Shown here piece after piece: positions 9,592 through 17,976 of a DNA stretch of 64,000 nucleotides. The DNA lies in assembly GCF_040530035.1 (NCBI RefSeq), contig NZ_JBEWCD010000002.1, positions 186,001 through 250,000 of the forward strand, read 5' to 3'. How positions within the stretch are numbered: the first letter of the stretch is position 1; each line of letters starts with the position of its first letter. A model generated the notes under the pieces. It saw nothing but the letters and a program-made list of their open reading frames with translations. It was not told the DNA's origin and ran no database searches. A program made the translations under genes and the position numbers. The DNA is from Roseibium sp. HPY-6. Lineage in GTDB: Bacteria > Pseudomonadota > Alphaproteobacteria > Rhizobiales > Stappiaceae.

Positions 9592-10005
9592 TTATGCGCT
9601 GACCCTGATTTGCCCGCTATTGTCGAGAATGGAATTGAACCGGATTCGCTTGGAACTGTCTCCCAGATTCAGTTCCGCTTCCACGTTGAAAATGAAATCG
9701 AGAGGCTTGTCGGGGTCGTTGACGGCACGAACAATGGGGTTTCGCAACCTCGGCTCGAATTCCCGGATCTGCCGTTCGATGTCCCGGCAGATCTCCGTCG
9801 CCGTATCCTGATGCGATTTGGTGATCGAATTGAAGTCCGCCAGACCGAAATGCGGACTGATTTCGCAGCATCCCGCCGAACTGTTCAGCAAAACGCGCAA
9901 GTCCTCAAGAACACTTTCCAGCACTGCTGCTTCAAACTCGTCCGCGTTGCGATAGTTGGACCCGGAAATGTCGTTTTCCAGCCGTTGGAACAGACTTACA
10001 ACCAT
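9592..10005 (-). CDS. tssE: TssE (gp25-like lysozyme-fold baseplate protein)
   Basis: gp25-like component that connects the baseplate to the sheath. I choose the ATG at 10005 (137 residues) because a GGAGGGGG ribosome site lies just upstream and the family normally begins with an SLFQRLEND-like segment, as here. A longer frame from 10071 would run through an intergenic hairpin. The gp25 core SVLEDLRVLLNSS, the CEISPHFGLAD region and the IREFEPRLRNP segment are present. It lies between tssC and tssF in the usual order. Confidence 0.92.
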   Translation of the reverse strand: MVVSLFQRLENDISGSNYRNADEFEAAVLESVLEDLRVLLNSSAGCCEISPHFGLADFNSITKSHQDTATEICRDIERQIREFEPRLRNPIVRAVNDPDKPLDFIFNVEAELNLGDSSKRIRFNSILDNSGQIRVSA

Positions 10006-10037
10006 GCGGAAAAGTTCCCCCTCCAAGCAGCAAAGGC

Positions 10038-10054
10038 GCCGGCCAGTGGCCGGC
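10038..10054. other. Perfect inverted repeat between tssC and tssE
   Basis: Arms GCCGGCC (10038-10044) and GGCCGGC (10048-10054) with a 3-base loop form a strong GC hairpin in the 87-base tssC-tssE gap. There is no T-tract, so it is unlikely to be a full terminator. It may stabilise the upstream tssBC message or attenuate read-through, which would fit the need for far more sheath than baseplate protein. Function is inferred. Confidence 0.5.
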
Positions 10055-10092
10055 ACCCGTCGTTGGCGCAAACCCGGTCAAATGACCGGATA

Positions 10093-11574
10093 TCAGGACT
10101 TGTCGAGCTTGCCCTTGAGTGACAGTGTGAAGTCGGCGCCCATATATTTGAAGTGCGGCTGCACGGCCATTGACACGCTGTACCAGCCGGGTTCGCCCTC
10201 AACATCCGATACGGAGATTTCAGCTTTCCGCAGTGGTCGGCGTGACCGGACATCAGCCGAGGGATTGTCCTGGTCCGAAACATACTGGCGGATCCAGTTG
10301 TTGAGCTCGGACTGAAGCTCGCCGCGGTCTTTCCAGCTGCCGATATTCTCGCGCTGCAACACTTTGATGTAGTGCGCCAGACGGTTGATGATCATCATGT
10401 ATGGCAGCTGCGTGCCGAGCTTGTAGTTCAGCTCGGCATCCTTGCCTTCAGGCGTGTTGCCGAAGAATTTCGGCTTTTGAACGGAATTTGCCGAGAAGAA
10501 GGCCGCGTTGTCGCTGCCTTTGCGCATGGTCAGGGAAATGAAGCCCTGTTCTGCCAGTTCGTATTCCTTCCGGTCCGAAACCAGGACCTCCGTCGGGATC
10601 TTGCTTTGCAGCTGTCCCATGGCCTCGAACGTATGGACAGGAAGATCCTCGACGGCGCCGCCGGACTGCGGGCCGATAATGTTCGGGCACCAACGGTACT
10701 TTGCAAAGCTGTCAGTCAGTTTTGTTGCCAGAGCAAAGGAAGCATTGCCCCAGAGGTAATTGTCACTCTTGCCCTCTGCTTCTTCTTCATAGTTGAAGGC
10801 CTTAACCGGGGCCGTTTCGGGCCCGTAAGGCGTGCGCAGCATGAAGCGCGGCATTGCGAGAGCGAAGTACCTGGCGTCTTCCGACTCGCGGAAGGAATTC
10901 CATTTGGCGTATTTCGGCCCTTCGAAAATGGATTCCATATCCTTGAGGTTCGGAATTTCTTCGAAGCTGTCGACACCGAACATGGACGGACCGGCGGCCG
11001 CAATGAACGGGGCATGCGACATGGAACCGACGCTTGCGCAGTATTGCGCCAGCTTGATGTCCGGCGCATTCGGCCCGAAATCGTAGTTTGCGACGATCGC
11101 ACCCACCGGCTGTCCGCCGAACTGACCGTATTCCGCGGTATAGATGTGCTTGTAGAGGCCGGACTTGACGACTTCCGGGCTGTCTTCAAAGTCTTCCAGA
11201 AGCTCGTCCTTGGAGACGCTCATCATCTCGACTTTGATGTTCTGGCGGAAATCGGTCCGGTCAATGACGAACTTCAGGCTGCGCCAAGCGGATTCGAGCG
11301 TCTTGAACTCTTCATGATGCAGAATTTGATCAACCTGCTTCGACAGTTTCTGATCGATTTCCGCGATCATCATGTCAACAGCCGCGCCATTCACCTGGCT
11401 GTCGCCGGCGGTCGGCTTCAAGAGTTCTGAAATGAATGCAGCGACGCCCTTGCGTGCTACGTCATATCCCTCGTCGGCCGGCGTGAGCTTGGTTTCCTGG
11501 AGGATCTGGTCCAGCAAGGAGGCATCGAGTTCTTCTGTCTGGGCCGCTGCACCCTGTGCGTCAGTATCGGTCAT
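10093..11574 (-). CDS. tssC: TssC (VipB), T6SS contractile sheath large subunit
   Basis: Large sheath subunit that polymerises with TssB around the Hcp tube. The 493-residue product has the family landmarks: the NKAE-like ESAWRSLKFVIDRTDF segment, a DFGP element, the FGVDSFEEIPNLKD region and the C-terminal HYIKVLQRENIGSW stretch. Length is typical. It follows tssB by 70 bases; that gap contains a 7-bp inverted repeat (GTCGGAT at 11598 and ATCCGAC at 11619). It is followed by the tssC-tssE hairpin. Confidence 0.97.
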   Translation of the reverse strand: MTDTDAQGAAAQTEELDASLLDQILQETKLTPADEGYDVARKGVAAFISELLKPTAGDSQVNGAAVDMMIAEIDQKLSKQVDQILHHEEFKTLESAWRSLKFVIDRTDFRQNIKVEMMSVSKDELLEDFEDSPEVVKSGLYKHIYTAEYGQFGGQPVGAIVANYDFGPNAPDIKLAQYCASVGSMSHAPFIAAAGPSMFGVDSFEEIPNLKDMESIFEGPKYAKWNSFRESEDARYFALAMPRFMLRTPYGPETAPVKAFNYEEEAEGKSDNYLWGNASFALATKLTDSFAKYRWCPNIIGPQSGGAVEDLPVHTFEAMGQLQSKIPTEVLVSDRKEYELAEQGFISLTMRKGSDNAAFFSANSVQKPKFFGNTPEGKDAELNYKLGTQLPYMMIINRLAHYIKVLQRENIGSWKDRGELQSELNNWIRQYVSDQDNPSADVRSRRPLRKAEISVSDVEGEPGWYSVSMAVQPHFKYMGADFTLSLKGKLDKS

Positions 11575-11644
11575 GCGTAAATCTCGTCGTTTGGAACGTC
11601 GGATCCGGCCGGTATCTTATCCGACCGTATTGGACAGTGCTCAG

Positions 11645-12166
11645 TTATTCAGATGATTCGTCGGAAGAACCGGTTGCGGACGTCAGCTCAGACAAAAGCT
11701 TGTCGCGCGCTGCCTCGTCGCCGAGCACGCCTTGAATGGCCTTGCGGAATGCAGGCACGTTGCCAAGGGGACCTTTCAGGGCCACAAGTGCTTCGCGAAG
11801 TTCCAGCAGGCTGTTGAGTTCCGGCGTCTGGCGTACGATCGACTCCGGCGTAAAATCATTCAGGTTGTCGAATTTCAACGACACGGAGAGGTTGTCCGGC
11901 TCCTCGCCTTCCGGCGTGTCGACCAGCTTGTTTTCCGTCGCAAGATCAAGAGAGAGCTCGTGGCTCTTCATGACCTCGTTGAAATTGTCCTTGTTGATGT
12001 TGATGAGGGTGCGGTCTTCGATCGGTGTATCGTCCGGGCGCTGCGTGTAATCGCCGAGCATGACCATTTTCAGCGGCAGTTCGACTTCTTCCTTGGCATC
12101 ACCCGTTGCCGGCTTGTATTTGATATTCACACGTTCTTTAGGTGCGACTGAAGCTTCCTTAGACAT
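11645..12166 (-). CDS. tssB: TssB (VipA), T6SS contractile sheath small subunit
   Basis: Small sheath subunit. The start is set at ATG 12166 (173 residues) with a GGGGG-type ribosome site just upstream; an in-frame upstream ATG at 12220 gives an 18-residue extension unlike the family. The protein shows the RVNIKYKP opening, the LPLKMVMLGDYT strand and the PEGEEPDNLSVSLKFDNLNDFTP-like region of TssB. The C-terminal tail is Ser/Glu-rich. It is transcribed with tssA 151 bases upstream and tssC downstream. Confidence 0.96.
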   Translation of the reverse strand: MSKEASVAPKERVNIKYKPATGDAKEEVELPLKMVMLGDYTQRPDDTPIEDRTLININKDNFNEVMKSHELSLDLATENKLVDTPEGEEPDNLSVSLKFDNLNDFTPESIVRQTPELNSLLELREALVALKGPLGNVPAFRKAIQGVLGDEAARDKLLSELTSATGSSDESSE

Positions 12167-12317
12167 TACGTCCCCCGTAGTCAGACAGGCCAATTCATGC
12201 AGGCAAAAGTCGCCGAACACCGCTAGCCATCGAATAACACATCATTACTGCGCGGATGTGTCACTTCCATTTAGATGGCTGAGAGATTTAGTCTTTCGGC
12301 TTTAAGCCATTCTTAAT

Positions 12318-14051
12318 TCACTTTCTCCCGGCCACCTCCACGGCAGCGCCGACATCAAGCAGTGCAAGGGTTTCCATTGTACTGGCACGCAACTGAACGG
12401 CATCAGCGTCTGGAAGAAATTGCCTCGCGTTTTTGTGCGCTAAACTTTGCCACGACAGGCGTGCAAGAGCGATTGCAAGTTCTGGTTCCCAGTGTGCCAG
12501 ATCACGTTCTACCGCGATAGTGCGAAGCGAATTTAGCAGTGCAAAAAGCTGTTGGATAAGTTCAAAGCGAAGGCAGTATTCGCCGATTTTCAACTGTGTT
12601 TCGAACCAGTCGCGTCCGGCTTCGCACGATGCCATGTGACTTTTGAGAACATTCAGACCGTCAAGCGTCTTTCCAGCGGTCCCTAGCTGAACGGCTTCGG
12701 AATAGGCCCTGTCGAGATCCGAGCCGGAAACGCCCGCTTCACCGCTTCCGGCTTGAACCTCCTGAGCGATCCAGTCGCGTGTTTCCATGCTGGCAAAGTC
12801 GGTTCCGTCACTGAACGACAGGCTCAACAGGCCCGGGAAGCGCATCAGAAAGCCCGCCAGTTCGCCGACAACGAGCTTGTGGGCAGCCGCGTATGGCTCG
12901 CCGAGGCTGGCCATTGCCGATGCCAGGTGAAACTGCGCGTCCAGCCAGAAGGGAGATGCGACAAAGGCGGACTCGGCGGCCTTGACAAGCGCTTCATTGT
13001 TGCCGGCGCCCTTCAAGGCGGCTATTTCGGCAACTTTCGGTTTTTGAGGGGGCGGCAGGGCGGTCTTCCCGTCAGTATCCGGCGGGAGATTTTCTAGTCT
13101 GCCCCACAGCGCAAACCGCGCCGCGTAGTAGCCTCTTGCATCGGTCGGAGACTGCTGACGTACGGTAGTCGCTGCTTTCGTCGCCGCGTTGAATACCGCC
13201 TGCAGGGCGGCCGTGGCATTTGAGGTATCGACACTGATCTCAGCGACCGGCGCAGCGGGAGCTGCCGCGGCCGGTGGGGCCGGTGTCGGCGTTGGCGCGG
13301 GAGGCGCTTCTTGGACCTGAGGTTGCGGCGTCGGCTCAGGGGCTGAGGCCGGGGCCTGCGCCGCCGGTGCGCTCTCAACGGGCGCTGTTTCTGCCGAAGA
13401 TGCCGGCGCATTGTCCTCCGTCGGCTGTTCAGGCCCGGCTTCCGCGGCCTCTTGGGCCTTTTTCTGTTCTTCGAGAACGGCCTTGGCGTCTTTTGCAAGC
13501 GGCCGGAGGGCCCGGATTAGCGGTCCAAGGGCGGCCTGCGACTTGGTGAGTTTCTGCTCAAGCGTTGTGTCGAGTTCAAGCAGGGCCTCATGAGCAATGT
13601 AAATCTCTGCATTATGCGCCCCCTCCGGAGGCTTTGCCTCTACCATTGGCGCGAGCTTTTCGGCCAGCCAATCATAGGCGCCGGCCCGTCCCCTCTCACG
13701 GCGCACCGGCGGGATCATTGTTTCCCAGTGTGTGGAAGTCATGTCGCGCAGAATGACGAGGCCGACCGCGAGCCCGGGATAACCCTCTTCGACGAAGAGA
13801 CCGAACGCCAGGCGGGTCGCCAGAACCAGATCTTTCGAATTTGTCTTCAGAACCTTGAGCGTATCATCGTTTAGCTGGGACCATTTGACGGCAGTGGGGC
13901 CATCGGTTTCCATTTTACGGAACTCGGCCTCGAGCTCCTCAAACTCCATTGAGTCACGGAATTCATCCTGCCCTTCCGGCGCTTCCAGGTCGGCACCGCC
14001 CACCTCGGCTCTTGGATCTTCGAGTGTCGCCAAGGCTTCTTCGTCGGCCAT
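12318..14051 (-). CDS. tssA: TssA-type T6SS protein with a VasJ-like C-terminal region
   Basis: TssA proteins act at the baseplate or distal end to prime and coordinate sheath/tube polymerisation. The start is ATG 14051, with CCGGAG eight bases upstream, giving 577 residues; longer in-frame starts would run into the divergent regulatory region. An ImpA-type N-terminal domain (about 40-190, with the LAFGLFVEEGYPGLA segment) is followed by a coiled, Ala/Pro-rich linker (about 215-300) and a helical C-terminal VasJ-like domain that includes a YYAARFALWGRLENLPP segment. This is probably the first gene of the T6SS operon. Confidence 0.88.
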   Translation of the reverse strand: MADEEALATLEDPRAEVGGADLEAPEGQDEFRDSMEFEELEAEFRKMETDGPTAVKWSQLNDDTLKVLKTNSKDLVLATRLAFGLFVEEGYPGLAVGLVILRDMTSTHWETMIPPVRRERGRAGAYDWLAEKLAPMVEAKPPEGAHNAEIYIAHEALLELDTTLEQKLTKSQAALGPLIRALRPLAKDAKAVLEEQKKAQEAAEAGPEQPTEDNAPASSAETAPVESAPAAQAPASAPEPTPQPQVQEAPPAPTPTPAPPAAAAPAAPVAEISVDTSNATAALQAVFNAATKAATTVRQQSPTDARGYYAARFALWGRLENLPPDTDGKTALPPPQKPKVAEIAALKGAGNNEALVKAAESAFVASPFWLDAQFHLASAMASLGEPYAAAHKLVVGELAGFLMRFPGLLSLSFSDGTDFASMETRDWIAQEVQAGSGEAGVSGSDLDRAYSEAVQLGTAGKTLDGLNVLKSHMASCEAGRDWFETQLKIGEYCLRFELIQQLFALLNSLRTIAVERDLAHWEPELAIALARLSWQSLAHKNARQFLPDADAVQLRASTMETLALLDVGAAVEVAGRK

Positions 14052-14255
14052 CAAGGTACTCCGGAGCAATTGGAAGCAGGATTCACCGCCCATATGTAAA
14101 CTGATTCTCGGATTCGGAGCGATCAGCCTTCCGGCACGTTTATGAAATCTACAATTTTTCAGAAGAAATTGTTGCGCGCATCTTGGAGATACGAGCACTC
14201 TGGCAATCCCCGGTGGCGTGCATCCAGAGCAAAAACGCATGATGAGGATACGGGA
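14052..14255. promoter_or_regulatory. Divergent control region between tssA and the STAS gene
   Basis: The 204 bases separate the first gene of the T6SS operon (minus) from the first gene of the partner-switching module (plus), so promoters for both should lie here. I could not identify convincing -10/-35 boxes or a sigma-54 site by eye. The arrangement itself is the evidence. Confidence 0.5.
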
Positions 14256-14615
14256 ATGACCGCAGAGGCTCCAGAAATCACAATCGAGCACGAAACGTCC
14301 GAGGGCTTTGCCATCGTGCGTCCAAGCGGAAAGCTTGACACGCTGAGTGCCAAGACCTTCGAGACCTATTTGAAGGAACTCGTTGCGGCCCGGACCGGCA
14401 CGCTTCTTATCGATATGTCGAACGTCGACTACGTCACCAGTTTCGGTCTGCGCTCACTGCTCATCGTCGCCAAACTTCTGGCGCCATCAGGTGAGCAGCT
14501 GGTTCTGTTTGAGGTGAACCCGTCAGTGGTGGAAGTCCTGAAAATCTCGGGCTTCTTGAAAATTCTGAAAGTCGTGGGCAGCGAAGCCGACGCCAAGGCC
14601 GAAGCGGGCAAATAG
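14256..14615 (+). CDS. STAS-domain anti-sigma-factor antagonist (SpoIIAA/RsbV type)
   Basis: Single STAS domain of 119 residues. In partner switching such proteins are phosphorylated on a Ser by an RsbW-type kinase and dephosphorylated by a PP2C phosphatase; the unphosphorylated form binds the kinase. The start is ATG 14256 behind GAGGATACGGGA. The conserved signature region reads VDYVTSFGLRSLL, and Ser62 occupies the usual phosphoacceptor position (Thr replaces the usual Asp before it). The kinase gene follows at 14669. The downstream target, a sigma factor or T6SS component, is not evident. Confidence 0.88.
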   Translation: MTAEAPEITIEHETSEGFAIVRPSGKLDTLSAKTFETYLKELVAARTGTLLIDMSNVDYVTSFGLRSLLIVAKLLAPSGEQLVLFEVNPSVVEVLKISGFLKILKVVGSEADAKAEAGK

Positions 14616-14668
14616 GGGTGAACGGCGACAACGCTGGAACTGCACGCTCTGACCAGCAGGACATTCTC

Positions 14669-15088
14669 ATGGCGGCAAAGGCAGAAAAGGTGACAGTGCG
14701 AAACGATCTGTCGGAGTTGCAGGCCGTTTATTCAGCGCTGGAGTCATTCTCCAGAACCGCAGGCCTATCTGACGAGGTGAGACGGTCGATGTTGCTCGTG
14801 GTGGAGGAGCTCTTCAGCAACACGGTTTCATACGGCTATCCCAAGGGCGAGGCTGACGAGATCGTGGTCACGATGGCGTTGCGTTCCAGGCACGTCGAAC
14901 TCACATTGACAGACAGCGGAAAACCTTTCGACAACAGCATCTCGCCTGATGGTCCGGTGCAGGGCGAAGACGCGGAATCCATGCCGGTCGGCGGGCTCGG
15001 TCTGTTCCTTGTGCACCAGCTTGCCGAGCAGGTGACGACAAAGCGGAGCGGTGATCGCAACCACACGATCGTGCGTCTGCCCCGTTAG
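14669..15088 (+). CDS. RsbW-like serine kinase / ATP-binding anti-sigma-type protein
   Basis: GHKL-fold (HATPase_c_2) protein of 139 residues. ATP-site motifs look intact: N box with E46/E47 and N51 (EELFSNTVSYGYP), G1 box DSG at 82-84, and G2 box GGLGLFL at 108-114. I prefer ATG 14669, with AGCAGGACA upstream; a GTG at 14618, three bases after the STAS stop, would add 17 residues. Paired with the preceding STAS protein it should form the kinase half of a partner switch. The convergent PP2C gene at 15112-16032 is the natural phosphatase. Confidence 0.87.
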   Translation: MAAKAEKVTVRNDLSELQAVYSALESFSRTAGLSDEVRRSMLLVVEELFSNTVSYGYPKGEADEIVVTMALRSRHVELTLTDSGKPFDNSISPDGPVQGEDAESMPVGGLGLFLVHQLAEQVTTKRSGDRNHTIVRLPR

Positions 15089-15111
15089 ACCGGCTCAAGG
15101 GCCTGAATGCC

Positions 15112-16032
15112 TCAGAAAGTGAATTCCATCATTGAAAAATCGTCCGGCAGCGGAGCCGTGCCGTTAAAGGCAGCCAGCCAGTCGTAAACCGCCTGTGGGA
15201 TCGGACCTGTAGCCGACTTTGCCTTTTCGGCCAACTGGTTCCACGTGAGCGTCGCACCTTTGTCGTCTTCTATTTCGTATGTGCCGTCGCTGATGACCAG
15301 AAGCCTGTCGCCAGAGCGCAATTGAAAGCTGTCGCCGTCGTAGGGCATGTCCGGCAGAGCCCCGATAACCATTCCGTCCGGCGTACCCAGACTGACAATT
15401 TCAGGCCCGTCGGCCGATGGCCTCAGGAGAACGGCAGCCGGATGACCGCCGGATGCGAAGGAAAGTTGTCCGGTTGAGCGCTGGTAGACGCCATACCAGA
15501 TCGTGAAAAACATGTTGTTCTGCCGTTCCATCGGAAAGGCGTTGTTGAGTTTTTCAAGCACATCGGACGGCGTGCGGAAGTCTGCATCGGCAAGCGCGTT
15601 GGCTCTGAGAACATTTATGATCGCAACCGACAGCAACGCGGCTCCCACGCCATGACCGCAAACGTCGATGAGATAAATGGCGAAATGATCCTCGTCGAGA
15701 TCGTGATAGCCAAACGAATCACCCCCCAATTCGGTGGACGGTATGAGAAGCCAGTCCGCCTGTGGAAAGGAAACGCGCTTTTCGGGCAAAATTGAGTGGA
15801 CATAGTTGCCGGCATCGCGCAGTTCGGCTTCAAGTCTTTCCTGCGTCTTGGTCAGCAGAATGTTGTATTCCGCAAGCTGATCCTCGACAGCTTCGCCATG
15901 TTCGATCGTCGCCTCGTAGAGCAATTTCAGATCGGCATGCTCAGCCTTAAGGTCCTCTAACTCCCTACGTAATTTGCTCGCGTCGTCATCGGAAGCTTGA
16001 GGCATCGGGGCTGTTTTGCTGTCGCTGTTCAT
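15112..16032 (-). CDS. SpoIIE/RsbU-type PP2C phosphatase with N-terminal coiled coil
   Basis: Soluble PPM serine phosphatase of about 306 residues. The N-terminal 85 residues are charged and heptad-like (KLRRELEDLKAEHADLK), probably a coiled coil for dimerisation or sensor input. The catalytic domain shows STELGGDSFGYHD, IDVCGHGVGAALLS, SGGHPAAVLL and VISDGTYE, which carry the acidic metal ligands. The ATG at 16032 is preferred; one at 16083 is also possible. It is convergent with the STAS/RsbW pair, ending 23 bases from the kinase stop. The likely substrate is the phosphorylated STAS protein at 14256 (inference). Confidence 0.88.
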   Translation of the reverse strand: MNSDSKTAPMPQASDDDASKLRRELEDLKAEHADLKLLYEATIEHGEAVEDQLAEYNILLTKTQERLEAELRDAGNYVHSILPEKRVSFPQADWLLIPSTELGGDSFGYHDLDEDHFAIYLIDVCGHGVGAALLSVAIINVLRANALADADFRTPSDVLEKLNNAFPMERQNNMFFTIWYGVYQRSTGQLSFASGGHPAAVLLRPSADGPEIVSLGTPDGMVIGALPDMPYDGDSFQLRSGDRLLVISDGTYEIEDDKGATLTWNQLAEKAKSATGPIPQAVYDWLAAFNGTAPLPDDFSMMEFTF

Positions 16033-16279
16033 TGTCCAACCATGGTACTCAGATCGGCACGGGAAAGTTGCCGGATCGCGCATAGTCTAACGTCTACATT
16101 CGCGAATAAAAACAAACATTAACCGAAGTTGTTATATCCTTGGCAACTAGCGACACCGTATTGTTAAATACATGAATTATCGATGACACGCGTCACGCTG
16201 GCGGTAATTTCCATGTGCATTGTGAAACTGAGACGCACTAACATAGTGCGCGATAGCCTACGCCAACGGGGGAATAAGC

Positions 16280-16801
16280 ATGCCGTCACCTTCTGAGGGG
16301 GTCTTTTCGCAAAGCGATTTGCCGCAAATGCTTCAGATGGACTTGAACATCGAGGATTTCTGCTCGGATTGGTCGCATTGCGACCTGATGTCGGCGTATC
16401 TTGCAAGGATGGTCAGCCACAATCGGCTCGATTCGCTTCTTTTTTCGAATCTTTACTCCTCCGCCGTGAACGAGCTCATGGAGACGGTCTTCCGGATGCA
16501 CGACAAGGAGGGCACGCTTCAGTTCTCGGTCCACAGAAAAGATAACGTTGACCGGATAGAACTGGTCTTTCCCGTCGAAGACGATACCTATCACGCCTAC
16601 CAGGATGCTATAGGCAAAGTTGCTGACGAGAATGCGGAAAAGCTCTATCTGGAGGCGTTGTTTGCCGAAGCGGAACCTGATGCCAGTCTTGGCCTCCTGG
16701 AGCTTGGTGTCGACTATGGCGCACGCTTGACCGTGGACCGTTTTGAAGACGGCCGAATGCAGTTGACGGCGGAAATGACGCTCGAGGAAGACAAAAAATG
16801 A
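16280..16801 (+). CDS. Degenerate ATP-binding regulator, pseudokinase-like paralogue of the 20376 gene
   Basis: The 173-residue protein aligns by eye with the intact ATP-binding regulator at 20376: NEILENAV there corresponds to N64-ELMETV-70 here, and DSSGSGLGLL to EPDASLGLL. Thus the N-box Asn is Thr69 and two of three G2-box glycines are Asp134 and Ser136. The fold is probably kept but ATP hydrolysis or phosphotransfer probably lost. The start at 16280 has a GGGGGAA site. The stop overlaps the next start as ATGA, so it is translationally coupled to the STAS-methyltransferase fusion. It belongs to the SiaB/slr1658-like group of signalling proteins as I recall them. Function is unknown. Confidence 0.72.
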   Translation: MPSPSEGVFSQSDLPQMLQMDLNIEDFCSDWSHCDLMSAYLARMVSHNRLDSLLFSNLYSSAVNELMETVFRMHDKEGTLQFSVHRKDNVDRIELVFPVEDDTYHAYQDAIGKVADENAEKLYLEALFAEAEPDASLGLLELGVDYGARLTVDRFEDGRMQLTAEMTLEEDKK

Positions 16802-17976
16802 ATTCCGTAACCACGCCTCACGCGTTTGCTTGGACTTATAACGAGAACGACCAGGAATTCTCGTTGCAGGGCAGCTTGCGTCCGCAGCGCCCCGACGAGC
16901 TGAACGGCTGTATTTCCGAGCTCGAGCAGTCGGTCAGAAATGTCAGTGGAAAATTCTATGTGAATGTCCGCAGACTGGTCAGGATGAACAATGTCGCTTT
17001 CCAGACTTTTGCCTGCAAGATCCTGGATCTTGTCCGCGGGCGGAGCGACCTGAACGTACATGTGACGACATCAAGCGTCGTCGGCTGGGCAACCCGCAAG
17101 TTTGCGGTGCTGGAAGCCATGTCCGAACGCATCACTGTCAGCGAGTATGACAGCGAGTTCTATCCCGGGCAGACGTTTCTGGAAGAAGGCGGCTTCATTC
17201 CGATCCTGCGCACCCAGACCAAGCTGACCTGGCGGCACGAAAAATCCATTCTCGCAAGGCATGGTCTGGAGCCTGACATGCAGGTGGCTGACATCTGCTG
17301 CGGTATCGGCGATTTCGCCGTCCTGTTGCAGAAGGAATATCAGCCGTCGCGCCTAGTTGCCCTCGACCACAGCCGGTCCAGCCTGGAATACGCGCGCAAA
17401 GTGGCTTCCGACTTCGGCGTAAGGGGCATCGACTATGTCTTCGGCGACGCATCCGACATGTTGCTCGAAAGCGACCAGTTCGATTTCGTGACCTGCCGCC
17501 ATTCCCTTCAGGTCTTTGACCGCCCGGAACTCATTCTCCAGGAGCTCTTCAGGATCTGCAAACCTGGTGGCCGCGTCTATATCACCAACGAGAAAAACTC
17601 GCATTGCCTCGGTGAACCGCGCTCTGAAACCATTCAGAAGACCTATACGGAAGTCGCTCGGCTTTGGGCGCATTTCAACATGGACATCGAATTCGGTCCG
17701 AAGAGCCGCCGCCATCTGGTCGACACGGGTCTGGAAGACATTCGCATGGAATCCTTCATGGTCACCAACCTGGACGGCAACCCCCAGGATTTCGCCGATA
17801 TCATCCAGTCTTGGGAAGACGTTTACGCGGGCCAGATGGCCGTTGAACGCGGCGACAGCGAAGACGAGATCCGTGAATTCCGGAGAGGCTTTCAGGACCA
17901 CATTTTTGCGGCTCTGCATCCGAAAGGATATGCCGGCTGGCCAATCTGGGTTGCCTCGGGACGAAAACCAAAATGA
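16798..17976 (+). CDS. STAS-like domain fused to class I SAM-dependent methyltransferase
   Basis: The 392-residue protein has two parts. Residues 1-120 resemble the STAS protein at 20953: FLNSSGINLLAKF there matches RMNNVAFQTFACKI here, so the phosphoacceptor Ser is Asn65 and the following Ser-Gly is Val-Ala. Residues about 145-390 are a Rossmann methyltransferase with motif I VADICCGIGDF (162-173), acidic ALDHS at 188-192 and the HSLQVFDRPELILQELFRICKPGG motif IV-V region, UbiE-like. Starts overlap neighbours by 4 bases on both sides. The substrate is unknown. I infer that the STAS part docks the enzyme onto the adjacent regulators and that control is by binding rather than phosphorylation. 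Confidence 0.82.
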   Translation: MNSVTTPHAFAWTYNENDQEFSLQGSLRPQRPDELNGCISELEQSVRNVSGKFYVNVRRLVRMNNVAFQTFACKILDLVRGRSDLNVHVTTSSVVGWATRKFAVLEAMSERITVSEYDSEFYPGQTFLEEGGFIPILRTQTKLTWRHEKSILARHGLEPDMQVADICCGIGDFAVLLQKEYQPSRLVALDHSRSSLEYARKVASDFGVRGIDYVFGDASDMLLESDQFDFVTCRHSLQVFDRPELILQELFRICKPGGRVYITNEKNSHCLGEPRSETIQKTYTEVARLWAHFNMDIEFGPKSRRHLVDTGLEDIRMESFMVTNLDGNPQDFADIIQSWEDVYAGQMAVERGDSEDEIREFRRGFQDHIFAALHPKGYAGWPIWVASGRKPK

